DNA from: a virus
Reading direction: 5' to 3' (one strand)
Virus record (IMG/VR): IMGVR_UViG_3300044646_001461
Span: 1 to 36,895 of that record
DNA length: 36,895 bases
The notes beneath the pieces were generated by a model. It had not been told where the DNA came from. It was given only the letters and a program-made list of their open reading frames with translations, and searched no databases. Of the stretch, positions 5,788 through 13,207 are shown in pieces; within the stretch, counting starts at the first letter, position 1, and every line of letters begins with the position of its first letter. Made by a program: the position numbers and the translations under genes.

Positions 5788-6111
5788 CGCCAAAAACCCA
5801 AAAATCAAGCGTAACTTATTGAATGAAAACTTCTAACCACACTCAGAAGGTTAAACCCCACCCGTCCCCAAAGTTGTCCCCCTTTCCCATAACCCCATGA
5901 TCACCAATAAAACAATGACTACCTACGGATCAGAAGGTTTGAGGTTCGACTCCTCATGGCTGCACTTCCCCTCCCTCTACAAACCCGCCTCCAGCCTGCT
6001 TCTGCGGGCTTTTGAGAAAATGCGCGTTAATGATGTTATTGGATGTTTTGCCATGTTTATTGCGTCCGAGTTGACCCCAAAGTTGTCCCCGCTTAAGGTT
6101 GTCCCCGCGAT
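5788..6111. promoter_or_regulatory. attP region: integrase arm-site candidates flanking a tRNA core
   Basis: This 324-base gap holds no convincing gene. CCCCAAAGTTGTCCCC occurs twice as a perfect 16-base direct repeat (5866-5881 and 6075-6090), and a third partial copy AAGGTTGTCCCC lies at 6095-6106, just before the integrase start. They flank the tRNA-derived core at 5923-5964. TCAGAAGGTT also occurs twice (5843-5852 and 5930-5939). This is the classic arrangement of arm-type integrase sites around an attP core. Confidence 0.75.
5923..5964 (+). other. attP core: 3' half of a tRNA-Arg(ACG) gene
   Basis: The sequence reads as anticodon loop CTACGGA (5923-5929, anticodon ACG), 3' anticodon stem TCAGA, variable AGGTT, T arm TGAGG-TTCGACT-CCTCA (5940-5956), acceptor TGGCTGC and discriminator A (5964). 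The 5' half is absent: TCTGA, needed to close the anticodon stem, is not upstream. It is therefore the part a phage carries to restore the host tRNA on integration. Phage genes on both sides show this is attP, not attL or attR. Confidence 0.8.
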
Positions 6112-7242
6112 ATGAGACGGCATAACGAGGTTTCGGTTTATTGGCGGGAGGAGGCGGGGCGGCATCCGGCTTGGTATTACCGCGTGCAGATTGATGGCCA
6201 GCCCAAGAAGTTTTCCACCGGCGTGACTAAGCACACGGAGGCAGGGCGCAGGGAGGCGATGCGGGCGGCTGAGAAGCTGGCGGCGGCGCTGCGCTCGAAG
6301 GATGAGCACCAGCTTGCGGCGGTCGTGAAGCGGCCGGGCTACGCGAAGTGCGGGGAGGTGGCGGCGATTTACAAGGAGCATGGCCCCGAGAAATCGGCGA
6401 CGAAAAGTTTGAGCCGGTTTGCGGCTTTTGTGCGCGAGGTGACGGGGCGGCAGGATTGGGAAGAGCAGAGCACGCACCAGGTGCTGACAGCAGCGGCGCT
6501 GCGAGGATGGATTGAGGTGCAGAAAAAGACCAAGACAAAGAAAAAAGGAGCGGAAGATGAATTGCGTTCAGAGAGCGGGATTCACACGGATGTTCAGACG
6601 ATCAAGAGCATCGTGGCCCGCAAAAGATTTTACCTATTCAAGGATCTCAAGCTGCCAAATCTGGAGGAGTTCTGGAGCGTCGCGGGCGTTGCTGCTCCAG
6701 ACCAGGCTTATGATCCGGTGGACCGTGAGGTGATGCGTGCTATGGATCGGGCGGCGCGGATCCCGCTGCGGCGTCAAAATAAGCGCGTATGGGCCATCTA
6801 CTGGCTAATGCGCAAGGCTGGGCTGCGTAACAGTGAGGTGGAGGTTTTGGAGTGGAGCTGGGTTGAGTCCAAAGATAACCAAGTTCACATAGCCATGCTG
6901 CGGCGGGCAAATTGGAAATCCAAAAACAAAAAATACGGGCGCGTGCCGTTCAACCCCCGCCTTATGAGATTGATTCGCGCCGCGCTTGGAGATGAGGGCG
7001 ATTTTGTGATCCCGAGGACAAGCGACGCGGACGCCTACAACCTCACGCATTACGATATTAACAAATTTGTGCGGCGGTTTATTCCCGACGGCAGCAAGGG
7101 GGCTTACAACCTGCGGAAAGAATTTGGCTCTGCCATTGTCGAGCGCAATGGGATCGAAACCGCTGCGAAGCTCCTGCGGGATAGCATCGCCGTGGTGGAG
7201 GCCCACTACTTCGGCCTACTGGACCGCCCGAAGCCGCTGTAA
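6112..7242 (+). CDS. int: Tyrosine integrase (site-specific recombinase)
   Basis: The 376-aa protein has an N-terminal arm-binding-like region, a core-binding helical region (about 85-150) and a C-terminal catalytic domain. Box I is GLRNSEVEVLEW with R239; the second Arg is R335 in YNLRKEFGS; the nucleophile is Y366 in EAHYFG. Spacings fit the family: R239 to R335, R335+22, then +9 to the Tyr. The two positions normally His are Y332 (YNLR for HxxR) and D357 (LLRD for LGH). It lies next to the tRNA-Arg attP core and so catalyses integration into the host tRNA-Arg(ACG) gene. It is convergent with the late operon. No strong ribosome site is visible before ATG 6112. Confidence 0.95.
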   Translation: MRRHNEVSVYWREEAGRHPAWYYRVQIDGQPKKFSTGVTKHTEAGRREAMRAAEKLAAALRSKDEHQLAAVVKRPGYAKCGEVAAIYKEHGPEKSATKSLSRFAAFVREVTGRQDWEEQSTHQVLTAAALRGWIEVQKKTKTKKKGAEDELRSESGIHTDVQTIKSIVARKRFYLFKDLKLPNLEEFWSVAGVAAPDQAYDPVDREVMRAMDRAARIPLRRQNKRVWAIYWLMRKAGLRNSEVEVLEWSWVESKDNQVHIAMLRRANWKSKNKKYGRVPFNPRLMRLIRAALGDEGDFVIPRTSDADAYNLTHYDINKFVRRFIPDGSKGAYNLRKEFGSAIVERNGIETAAKLLRDSIAVVEAHYFGLLDRPKPL

Positions 7243-7244
7243 TT

Positions 7245-7276
7245 CCCCTCGGCGCTGGAAAAATCTGGCCGAGGGG
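7245..7276. terminator. Hairpin between convergent integrase and late operon
   Basis: CCCCTCGGC (7245-7253) and GCCGAGGGG (7268-7276) form a perfect 9-bp stem with a 14-base loop, between the integrase stop at 7242 and the end of the giant virion gene at 7288. No good T tract follows on the plus strand; reading leftward, TGATTTTT precedes rather than follows the stem. It probably insulates both units. Confidence 0.6.
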
Positions 7277-7287
7277 GTGTGCAAAAA

Positions 7288-10200
7288 TCACGGCCCGTCT
7301 GCTGCGACCATTTCGGCTTGGGTGGCGGCGTCGGCGGCTATGGCAGCTTCGTATTCCTGCTTGGCGCGGGTCTTGAGGTCGGGGCGGGCGAGGAGGATGC
7401 GGTATTTGGCGGCGGTGCTAGCTTTCTCCAGGGCGCGGGTCATGGCTTTGGCTTTGATGTCCCATGTGGCTTTGTCGTAGCGGGGATCGGAGAGGACGAA
7501 CTTCTCCAGCGCGGCGATGCTGAGGGCTCCCATGTCTTTCTGCATGGCGCTGATCTCTTCGGAGGTGAGGCGGACTTTGACGCCTTCGACGGTGAACTCC
7601 GGTTTGACTTGGTTCGGGATGGCTCCGGCCTCGGCGGTGTATTTGTAAACCTTGCTCATTTCGGTGAGCGCTGGGCTCCCTTTGATGTAGGAGACCATCG
7701 AGGGGTTGAAGAGGACATTGAAGAGCGTGTTGCTGTCCTTGGCCCAACGCTCGATGGGTTGCCCGGTGATGTCGTATTTCTGCGGGAGGGTTTGGCTTTG
7801 GCCGGGGAGTTGCGCCTTGAGTTCGTTGATGAATTGCCGAGCTGGGGAGCTGTCGCGGGTTTCGCGGACGGCGTTGTCGGTGAGTTGCATCCATTGCCTT
7901 GCGGCGGTGGGGATGAAGGTGCCGGGGGCGTCGGCGGCGGTTTTGAGGAGTGCGCCAGGGATGTTGTCGTAGCCGACATCGCGGGCGAATTGATTGAGGC
8001 CGGTGAGAAGCGGCTGCTCGACGAGGGAGTTCATGGCTCCGGTGGCTGCGCCGCCTGCGTAGGCGAGCCAGTTGAGGCCGGTGGCGGCGAGGCTTTGCTT
8101 CTTACCTTGGAGGATGTCTTGCTTGATGGCTTCTTGATTCTCGCGGGAGTAGGCCCCCATGGCGACGCCGATGGAGAGAGGCTGCGCCCAATCGTAGCCG
8201 ATTACCTTGTCGTCGCGCTGCTGTTTCTGAGGGGTCCAGAAGTTGCCGGTCATGAGGGCACGCTTGAGCGCATCGACATTGAGTTTGTAGGATCCCCAGC
8301 CCATGGCGCGGTTGAGGTTGCGTTTGTCTTCGTCTTTCGAGTCGCTGCCAGCGGAGATGATACCGAGGTGGGCGAGCCAGTAGCCGGTGGCGACGAGGCC
8401 GGTGGTGCCTACGAGGGCGCGGGAGAAGGAGTCGGTAAAGGCTTTTTGGTCGAACTCGCGGGAGTTGGAGAGCATCGGCGCGAGGCTTTGGTAGGCGGTG
8501 TTGATGAATCCAAGCGGGGAAAATTCCACGGCGCGGGTGAGGATTGAGCCGGGGACTTGGGTGAATTTCATTAGGAGCGAGCCAATGCCCCAGCGTTTAT
8601 TGCGATTAAGGGCGCGTCGGAGATCGCTGAGTGTGCGGCTGGCGGCGTTGTCGTCTTGGTAAATGGCGCGGCCAGCATCCATGCGGGCGGCTGTGACCAT
8701 ATCGGGATCAGGGGCAAGCATGGGGTTGCCATTTGCGGCGGCAGCTTTCATGCGGGTGTCGAGGCTGGCGCGGAAGGCGGATTCGTAAAAGCCACGGTCT
8801 GTGATGGAGAGGACGAGGCCAAGAGTAGACTCCAAATGACGAAACCCAGGAGCGGTGAAGGTTGGCCCGCTGAGGGCGGAGATGTCGGAGGCGTTGTATT
8901 TGCCCGAGGATTGGAGGCGGCCCAGGCGGACCAGGGTATCGACGCCCTCGGCGATGCTTCCGATGCGGCCACGGCCTTCGGAGCGGGCGAAGTCGTAGCC
9001 TGCTTTGATGTCGCCTACTCCGGCTCCGAGACCCATGATGCGCTCACCGAGTGAAAGCCCTGTGCGGGTGCGCTCGCCGGTGCCCAGGGAAACCAAGGCA
9101 TCCATCGGCACGGAGACGGCATCAGCGGCAAGATCGGCGGTTGCCATGAGGGTATTGCCTATGACATTTCGCCCGACAGTCTTTGTGTTGAGCAGCATGG
9201 CGATGGTCTGGATGGTGTCCACTTTGTCGAGGAAGCCCGGCGGCATAAAGTCGCGGTAAACGACATCGAGGGCTTCGGCGGCCTTGACGAGCTTGATGCG
9301 GGGGTCGGTGGCTTTCTCGTGCTGGGCGAGGATGCGGCGGACCTTGGCGCTGTGCTCGGCGCTCCAGTGTGGGATGCCAAGCATCTTGGCCATGCCTGCG
9401 TGCAGGCTGGCATCAGTGAGCTTGCCTTCGCGGTTGAGGCGGATGAGGGAGCCGAGCTTGGATTTATCCAGGCGGCGGTCGGAATCGGCGGTGGCGAGGA
9501 GGTCTTGGAGGACTTTGGCGCGGGTCTCCTGCGTGGTCTTGAGGAAATCGCGGACGATGCTGCCGGAGATGCGGGCGGCTCCTTTGTCGGAGAGACCTTG
9601 GCCGGTCAGGATGGAAGAGGTCGCGGCTTGAGCGGCAAGCGGCGTAGGTGCGCCGAGGATCGCTTCGCGGATGGCGATGTTGACTTGGACGGCATCGACT
9701 CCGGCGGGGAGCGAGGATTTGATGAGGTCTTTATTGCCGACGATGGCTGCGGTGGTGGAGTCGCGGCGGAGTTTGTCCACCTCGCCTTGCAACTGACCGG
9801 CCTCGGTGATCTTGGCTTGGATATCGGCCTTCTGCTTGTCGGTCTTGGCGGGCTTGGTGGCGGCGGCTTGGAGTTGGCTCTGAGCGAAAAGCTCGATGCC
9901 TTGCGGCCCGAGGCGTCCAATCATCGAGAGGGCTTGGATGGCGCGGCCTTGGTCGGTGGCGCGGGTGGCCATCATGTTGGCGATGGAGGCGGCATCGGCA
10001 TGGCGGTTGCGGTTTTGGAGTTGCGCCATGAGTTCCATGCCGGTGGCGTAATCCTCGGCGGTAGGCTGCCAGCCTTTGATGTCGGGCTTGCCCATGAGGT
10101 CGGTGAATGCGGTGTCGATGCTGCCTGCGGAGTCGATGCGGGCTCGGGCGTTGGCGAGGGTTTGGGCGTTCGAGACAGGATCGTAGTCGAGCGAGGTGAG

Positions 10201-12603
10201 GCGGGATTTGACTTCGGGGGCGACGCCTGGGGCGGCTTGGAGGGATTGGCCGAATTTGCGGGGCTTTGGTCCAGTGCCAGGAGAAATGTTTACGCTGCCA
10301 CGCTCGCGGGCTTGCGGCAGGTATTGCCCGCCGGAGACGGCTTGCCAGAGAGAAGAGAGCACATCGCGGATGGTTTCCCCAAACTTCTGCACCATGCGCC
10401 CAGACCATGCGGCGAAATCCATGCCCGTTTGGTAGATGCTTTGGCCGAAATCCTGCACCACGCCGAAGTCGATGTATCCGGCCTCGCCTTTACGCTTCAT
10501 GTTTTCTGCCATGAGGTCGGAGAACGGGCGAGGAGCGGCGGCGGCGGGGGTAGTCTCAGGAGATGGAAGAACCGCTGTCGGAGAAACAGATGCCCCCTCC
10601 CCGGTGATCAGGTCGGGTGATCCTGTTGATGCAGGCGCTCCACTTGCGGCGGCTGGGGCCGTAGAGGTGTTCGGGGGGATTTCTGTTGATGTTGGAGTAG
10701 CAGCCGCAGGAGTTGAACCTGCCTTAAATCCAGCTTGTTCCAGTTCGGACACAATAGCTTCACGGGAATCAGATTCAATGTGTTGTGCCGGTCCTTCTGG
10801 GCCCATGATGGTGCCTTGCCATGACACGCCTTCACGCGCTGATTTATGCACAATAGCTGTAATAAACGGCATGGCCGGATCATGGAACACGGCAGCGGGA
10901 ATGTCGGAAACCGGAGCAGGCGCAGGGTTAACCTGTGGGTTAACTGCGGCAGGCGGGGCGAAAGTATCATTTGATACATCGGGCGGCGGGGCGAAGGTCG
11001 AGCCGAAGGCTTCATCGAGGGCGGTCTGGTCGATGGGGATCTCGGGGGCGCGGACTTGGCCGAGAGTGCGCGGGGCTTGGCCGGTGGGGGCGGTTGGTGC
11101 CGGTGAGGAAATGGGGGTGAAGTTTTGCGGGACTTCGGCGGGGGCTGCGGCTTGGCGTCCGGCGGCGATCTCGATGGCGGCGGGTCCGACTTCGCCGATG
11201 ACTTCTCCGAAGACAGCCTTGGGGTTTACTGGGTCTCCGGCCGCGACGGATCCGGCTACCTCGCCTGCTCCTCCAAGCCCTCCTTGGATGACTCCTTCTG
11301 TGACGGCCAGGCGGACAGGGGTCTTGGCGGCGGCGCGGAAGACTGAGCCGACTCGCCCGGCGATGCCTGCGGAGAGGGCGTCGAAGGCGGCAACGGGAAC
11401 GCCTCGCTTGAAGGCGGCGTCTTTGGCTTCGGCCATGAGCGTTTCGTTGCTGAAGAATTTGGCGATGCTCTCGGGATTTTTGGGATTCATCCCGGCGGTC
11501 TGCAATTCTTCGAGGATTTTGCTGCCGTATTCTGTGGCAAAGGAACCGGCGGCTGTGCCTCCGACCATGCCTGCGGTGAACCCACCGCCTGCGCCGATGA
11601 CATTACCCACGCCTGGCACAACGGATCCAGCGGCACCGACCGCAAGCGCAGTGGCACCACCTGTGGCAAGGCCGCCTGCGAGCGCAGGCCAGCTACCAGC
11701 AAGACCCTCGGTGATGATATTTGCCGTAACCTCAAAGGGATTTTTGGCAAAGGCTTTGGCGGCATCCCAGCCTTCGGCTTGCTGGTAGGCGGCGTAGCCT
11801 GGGGCCACACGGCGGGCGGCTTTGTTGTATTCGATGCGGGCGATCTGCGAGGCGTCGTTCTCATCGAGACCATCGGTGGCCATGAGGGCTTGGCGGGCGG
11901 AGTCGAAAGCATTCTGCGCGGCGTTGGCTATGCCTTGGAGGGAGCCGACTTCTTTGGGAGATTCTTCGACGAGCATTTCGCCAGCGGCCATCGTCTGCAT
12001 ATTTGCAAGCTGCTTGGCAGCGGCGGCATTTGCTTCGGGGCTCACGGCCTGGGCGCGGCGGATGGTGACGGTGCCATCGGCATTCACAGGGGCGGCTCCG
12101 AGTTGGACCTTCTCGTATTCCGGCAGGCCGAGGATCTCGCCCATGGCAGTGGCTTGCTGGCGGCGCTGGCCTTCCTCGGGGTCGCGGTAATCGAGCACGC
12201 CGAGGGCATTGGCGAGGTCGGACTTGAGGACGGGGAGATTCTCGGCCGGGGTGGTGGCCTCGGCGACGGCTTGCTGGGTGGCGGCTTCGTTTGCCTGGAT
12301 CACATCGAGGAGGGGATTGCCCTTCGGTAATGTCGGCGCAGCGGGGGCGTTGCCCCTGATGATGTCCATGAGGGGATTGCCCTTCGGTAGCGGCGCTGGC
12401 TCGGCAGGCGCTTCATTGGCGGCAACATCCTGTGGCGCGTCTTCCGTGAGGTCCATGCTATCCAACGCACCGACGAGATCGGATTGCGGATACGGCACCT
12501 CGACCTGCTCGGGCAGCGCGGTGTCTTGGTCGATAGCCAGCGCACCGGCGCGAGCCGACGAGCCAGAGGAACGGATGATGTCCAGAAGGGGGTTTAGAGC
12601 CAT
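7288..12603 (-). CDS. Giant internal virion / DNA-ejection protein (1771 aa)
   Basis: The longest gene and the last of the late operon. Short peptide repeats mark the N-terminus: NPLLDIIR (4-11), NPLMDIIR (76-83), NPLLDVIQ (97-104), and SDLVGALDSMD (41-51) with SDLANALGVLD (128-138). Residues about 300-360 are a Gly/Ala-rich hydrophobic stretch (VGAAGSVVPGVGNVIGAGGG) able to cross a membrane. A Pro/Ala/Thr-rich linker follows (about 480-690), then long helical regions (ATRATDQGRAIQALSMIGRL). Such size, position and hydrophobic segments fit the large ejected proteins of podoviruses, which form a conduit across the envelope. No lytic transglycosylase motif was seen. ATG 12603 is the start; the upstream gene ends 14 bases away. 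Confidence 0.8.
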   Translation of the reverse strand: MALNPLLDIIRSSGSSARAGALAIDQDTALPEQVEVPYPQSDLVGALDSMDLTEDAPQDVAANEAPAEPAPLPKGNPLMDIIRGNAPAAPTLPKGNPLLDVIQANEAATQQAVAEATTPAENLPVLKSDLANALGVLDYRDPEEGQRRQQATAMGEILGLPEYEKVQLGAAPVNADGTVTIRRAQAVSPEANAAAAKQLANMQTMAAGEMLVEESPKEVGSLQGIANAAQNAFDSARQALMATDGLDENDASQIARIEYNKAARRVAPGYAAYQQAEGWDAAKAFAKNPFEVTANIITEGLAGSWPALAGGLATGGATALAVGAAGSVVPGVGNVIGAGGGFTAGMVGGTAAGSFATEYGSKILEELQTAGMNPKNPESIAKFFSNETLMAEAKDAAFKRGVPVAAFDALSAGIAGRVGSVFRAAAKTPVRLAVTEGVIQGGLGGAGEVAGSVAAGDPVNPKAVFGEVIGEVGPAAIEIAAGRQAAAPAEVPQNFTPISSPAPTAPTGQAPRTLGQVRAPEIPIDQTALDEAFGSTFAPPPDVSNDTFAPPAAVNPQVNPAPAPVSDIPAAVFHDPAMPFITAIVHKSAREGVSWQGTIMGPEGPAQHIESDSREAIVSELEQAGFKAGSTPAAATPTSTEIPPNTSTAPAAASGAPASTGSPDLITGEGASVSPTAVLPSPETTPAAAAPRPFSDLMAENMKRKGEAGYIDFGVVQDFGQSIYQTGMDFAAWSGRMVQKFGETIRDVLSSLWQAVSGGQYLPQARERGSVNISPGTGPKPRKFGQSLQAAPGVAPEVKSRLTSLDYDPVSNAQTLANARARIDSAGSIDTAFTDLMGKPDIKGWQPTAEDYATGMELMAQLQNRNRHADAASIANMMATRATDQGRAIQALSMIGRLGPQGIELFAQSQLQAAATKPAKTDKQKADIQAKITEAGQLQGEVDKLRRDSTTAAIVGNKDLIKSSLPAGVDAVQVNIAIREAILGAPTPLAAQAATSSILTGQGLSDKGAARISGSIVRDFLKTTQETRAKVLQDLLATADSDRRLDKSKLGSLIRLNREGKLTDASLHAGMAKMLGIPHWSAEHSAKVRRILAQHEKATDPRIKLVKAAEALDVVYRDFMPPGFLDKVDTIQTIAMLLNTKTVGRNVIGNTLMATADLAADAVSVPMDALVSLGTGERTRTGLSLGERIMGLGAGVGDIKAGYDFARSEGRGRIGSIAEGVDTLVRLGRLQSSGKYNASDISALSGPTFTAPGFRHLESTLGLVLSITDRGFYESAFRASLDTRMKAAAANGNPMLAPDPDMVTAARMDAGRAIYQDDNAASRTLSDLRRALNRNKRWGIGSLLMKFTQVPGSILTRAVEFSPLGFINTAYQSLAPMLSNSREFDQKAFTDSFSRALVGTTGLVATGYWLAHLGIISAGSDSKDEDKRNLNRAMGWGSYKLNVDALKRALMTGNFWTPQKQQRDDKVIGYDWAQPLSIGVAMGAYSRENQEAIKQDILQGKKQSLAATGLNWLAYAGGAATGAMNSLVEQPLLTGLNQFARDVGYDNIPGALLKTAADAPGTFIPTAARQWMQLTDNAVRETRDSSPARQFINELKAQLPGQSQTLPQKYDITGQPIERWAKDSNTLFNVLFNPSMVSYIKGSPALTEMSKVYKYTAEAGAIPNQVKPEFTVEGVKVRLTSEEISAMQKDMGALSIAALEKFVLSDPRYDKATWDIKAKAMTRALEKASTAAKYRILLARPDLKTRAKQEYEAAIAADAATQAEMVAADGP

Positions 12604-12617
12604 GGAATGCTATTATA

Positions 12618-13202
12618 CTAAGGCCCCCAAAATCCTTGTTTAGCCTGTGGAAACACAGCATCGACGGCCCATTGACCAAAACCATTCAAAAGCCCGGCCT
12701 TGATCTGATCTTGCGTCGCACCTTGGGCAGCCGCGTCTCGCGCATAAGAGCGAATCGTCTCGGCGTTCATCTTGTCGGGCTGCGCTGCTTTCGCGGCAGC
12801 GGTCGCGGCGGCCTTGCCTGCGTAGGCACTGCCGAGAGCTTCGTAGGTCTTCTGCGCTTTCTGAATGTCCAAATTATTCTCCCCGATTTTTCCTATTACG
12901 GTGAGAGCGCCGATGAGTTTATCTGGGTCTTTAGCGTATTTCTGTTCAATGCCGCCGAGCATATCGAGATCAAGGCCAAGGGCTCCGGCATTTTCTTTGT
13001 AGGTATCCAGCATTCCGGCGGCAGTATCGTATTTGATGGAGTTCTCTCGGGCCTTGGTGAGGACTCCCGTGAAAGCTGTGCCTATATTGCCAATTTGCTC
13101 GCCCAAAAATTGTTTGGTTTGCATATCTTGCTCGGCGGCTTTTATTTGATATGCTGCGAGGATTTCGCCGGAGCGGTCGTTGACTGAGGGGTTGTATGGC
13201 AT
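12618..13202 (-). CDS. Helical virion protein, probable ejection/internal protein
   Basis: The 194-aa product starts MPYNPSVNDRSGEILAAYQI at 13202. A longer frame upstream is Arg/Pro-rich and overlaps the neighbouring gene, so it is rejected. The chain is almost wholly helical, with an Ala/Lys-rich segment (AGKAAATAAAKAAQPDK) and a C-terminal amphipathic segment. It lies between two very large virion proteins with gaps of 5 and 14 bases, the place where podoviruses keep small internal ejection proteins. Assignment is by position and composition. Confidence 0.65.
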   Translation of the reverse strand: MPYNPSVNDRSGEILAAYQIKAAEQDMQTKQFLGEQIGNIGTAFTGVLTKARENSIKYDTAAGMLDTYKENAGALGLDLDMLGGIEQKYAKDPDKLIGALTVIGKIGENNLDIQKAQKTYEALGSAYAGKAAATAAAKAAQPDKMNAETIRSYARDAAAQGATQDQIKAGLLNGFGQWAVDAVFPQAKQGFWGP

Positions 13203-13207
13203 GGGAA

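Noticed and set aside
5923-5964. A complete tRNA-Arg gene
   Set aside because: The 5' half is absent; TCTGA does not occur upstream to close the anticodon stem, so it is only an attachment site fragment.
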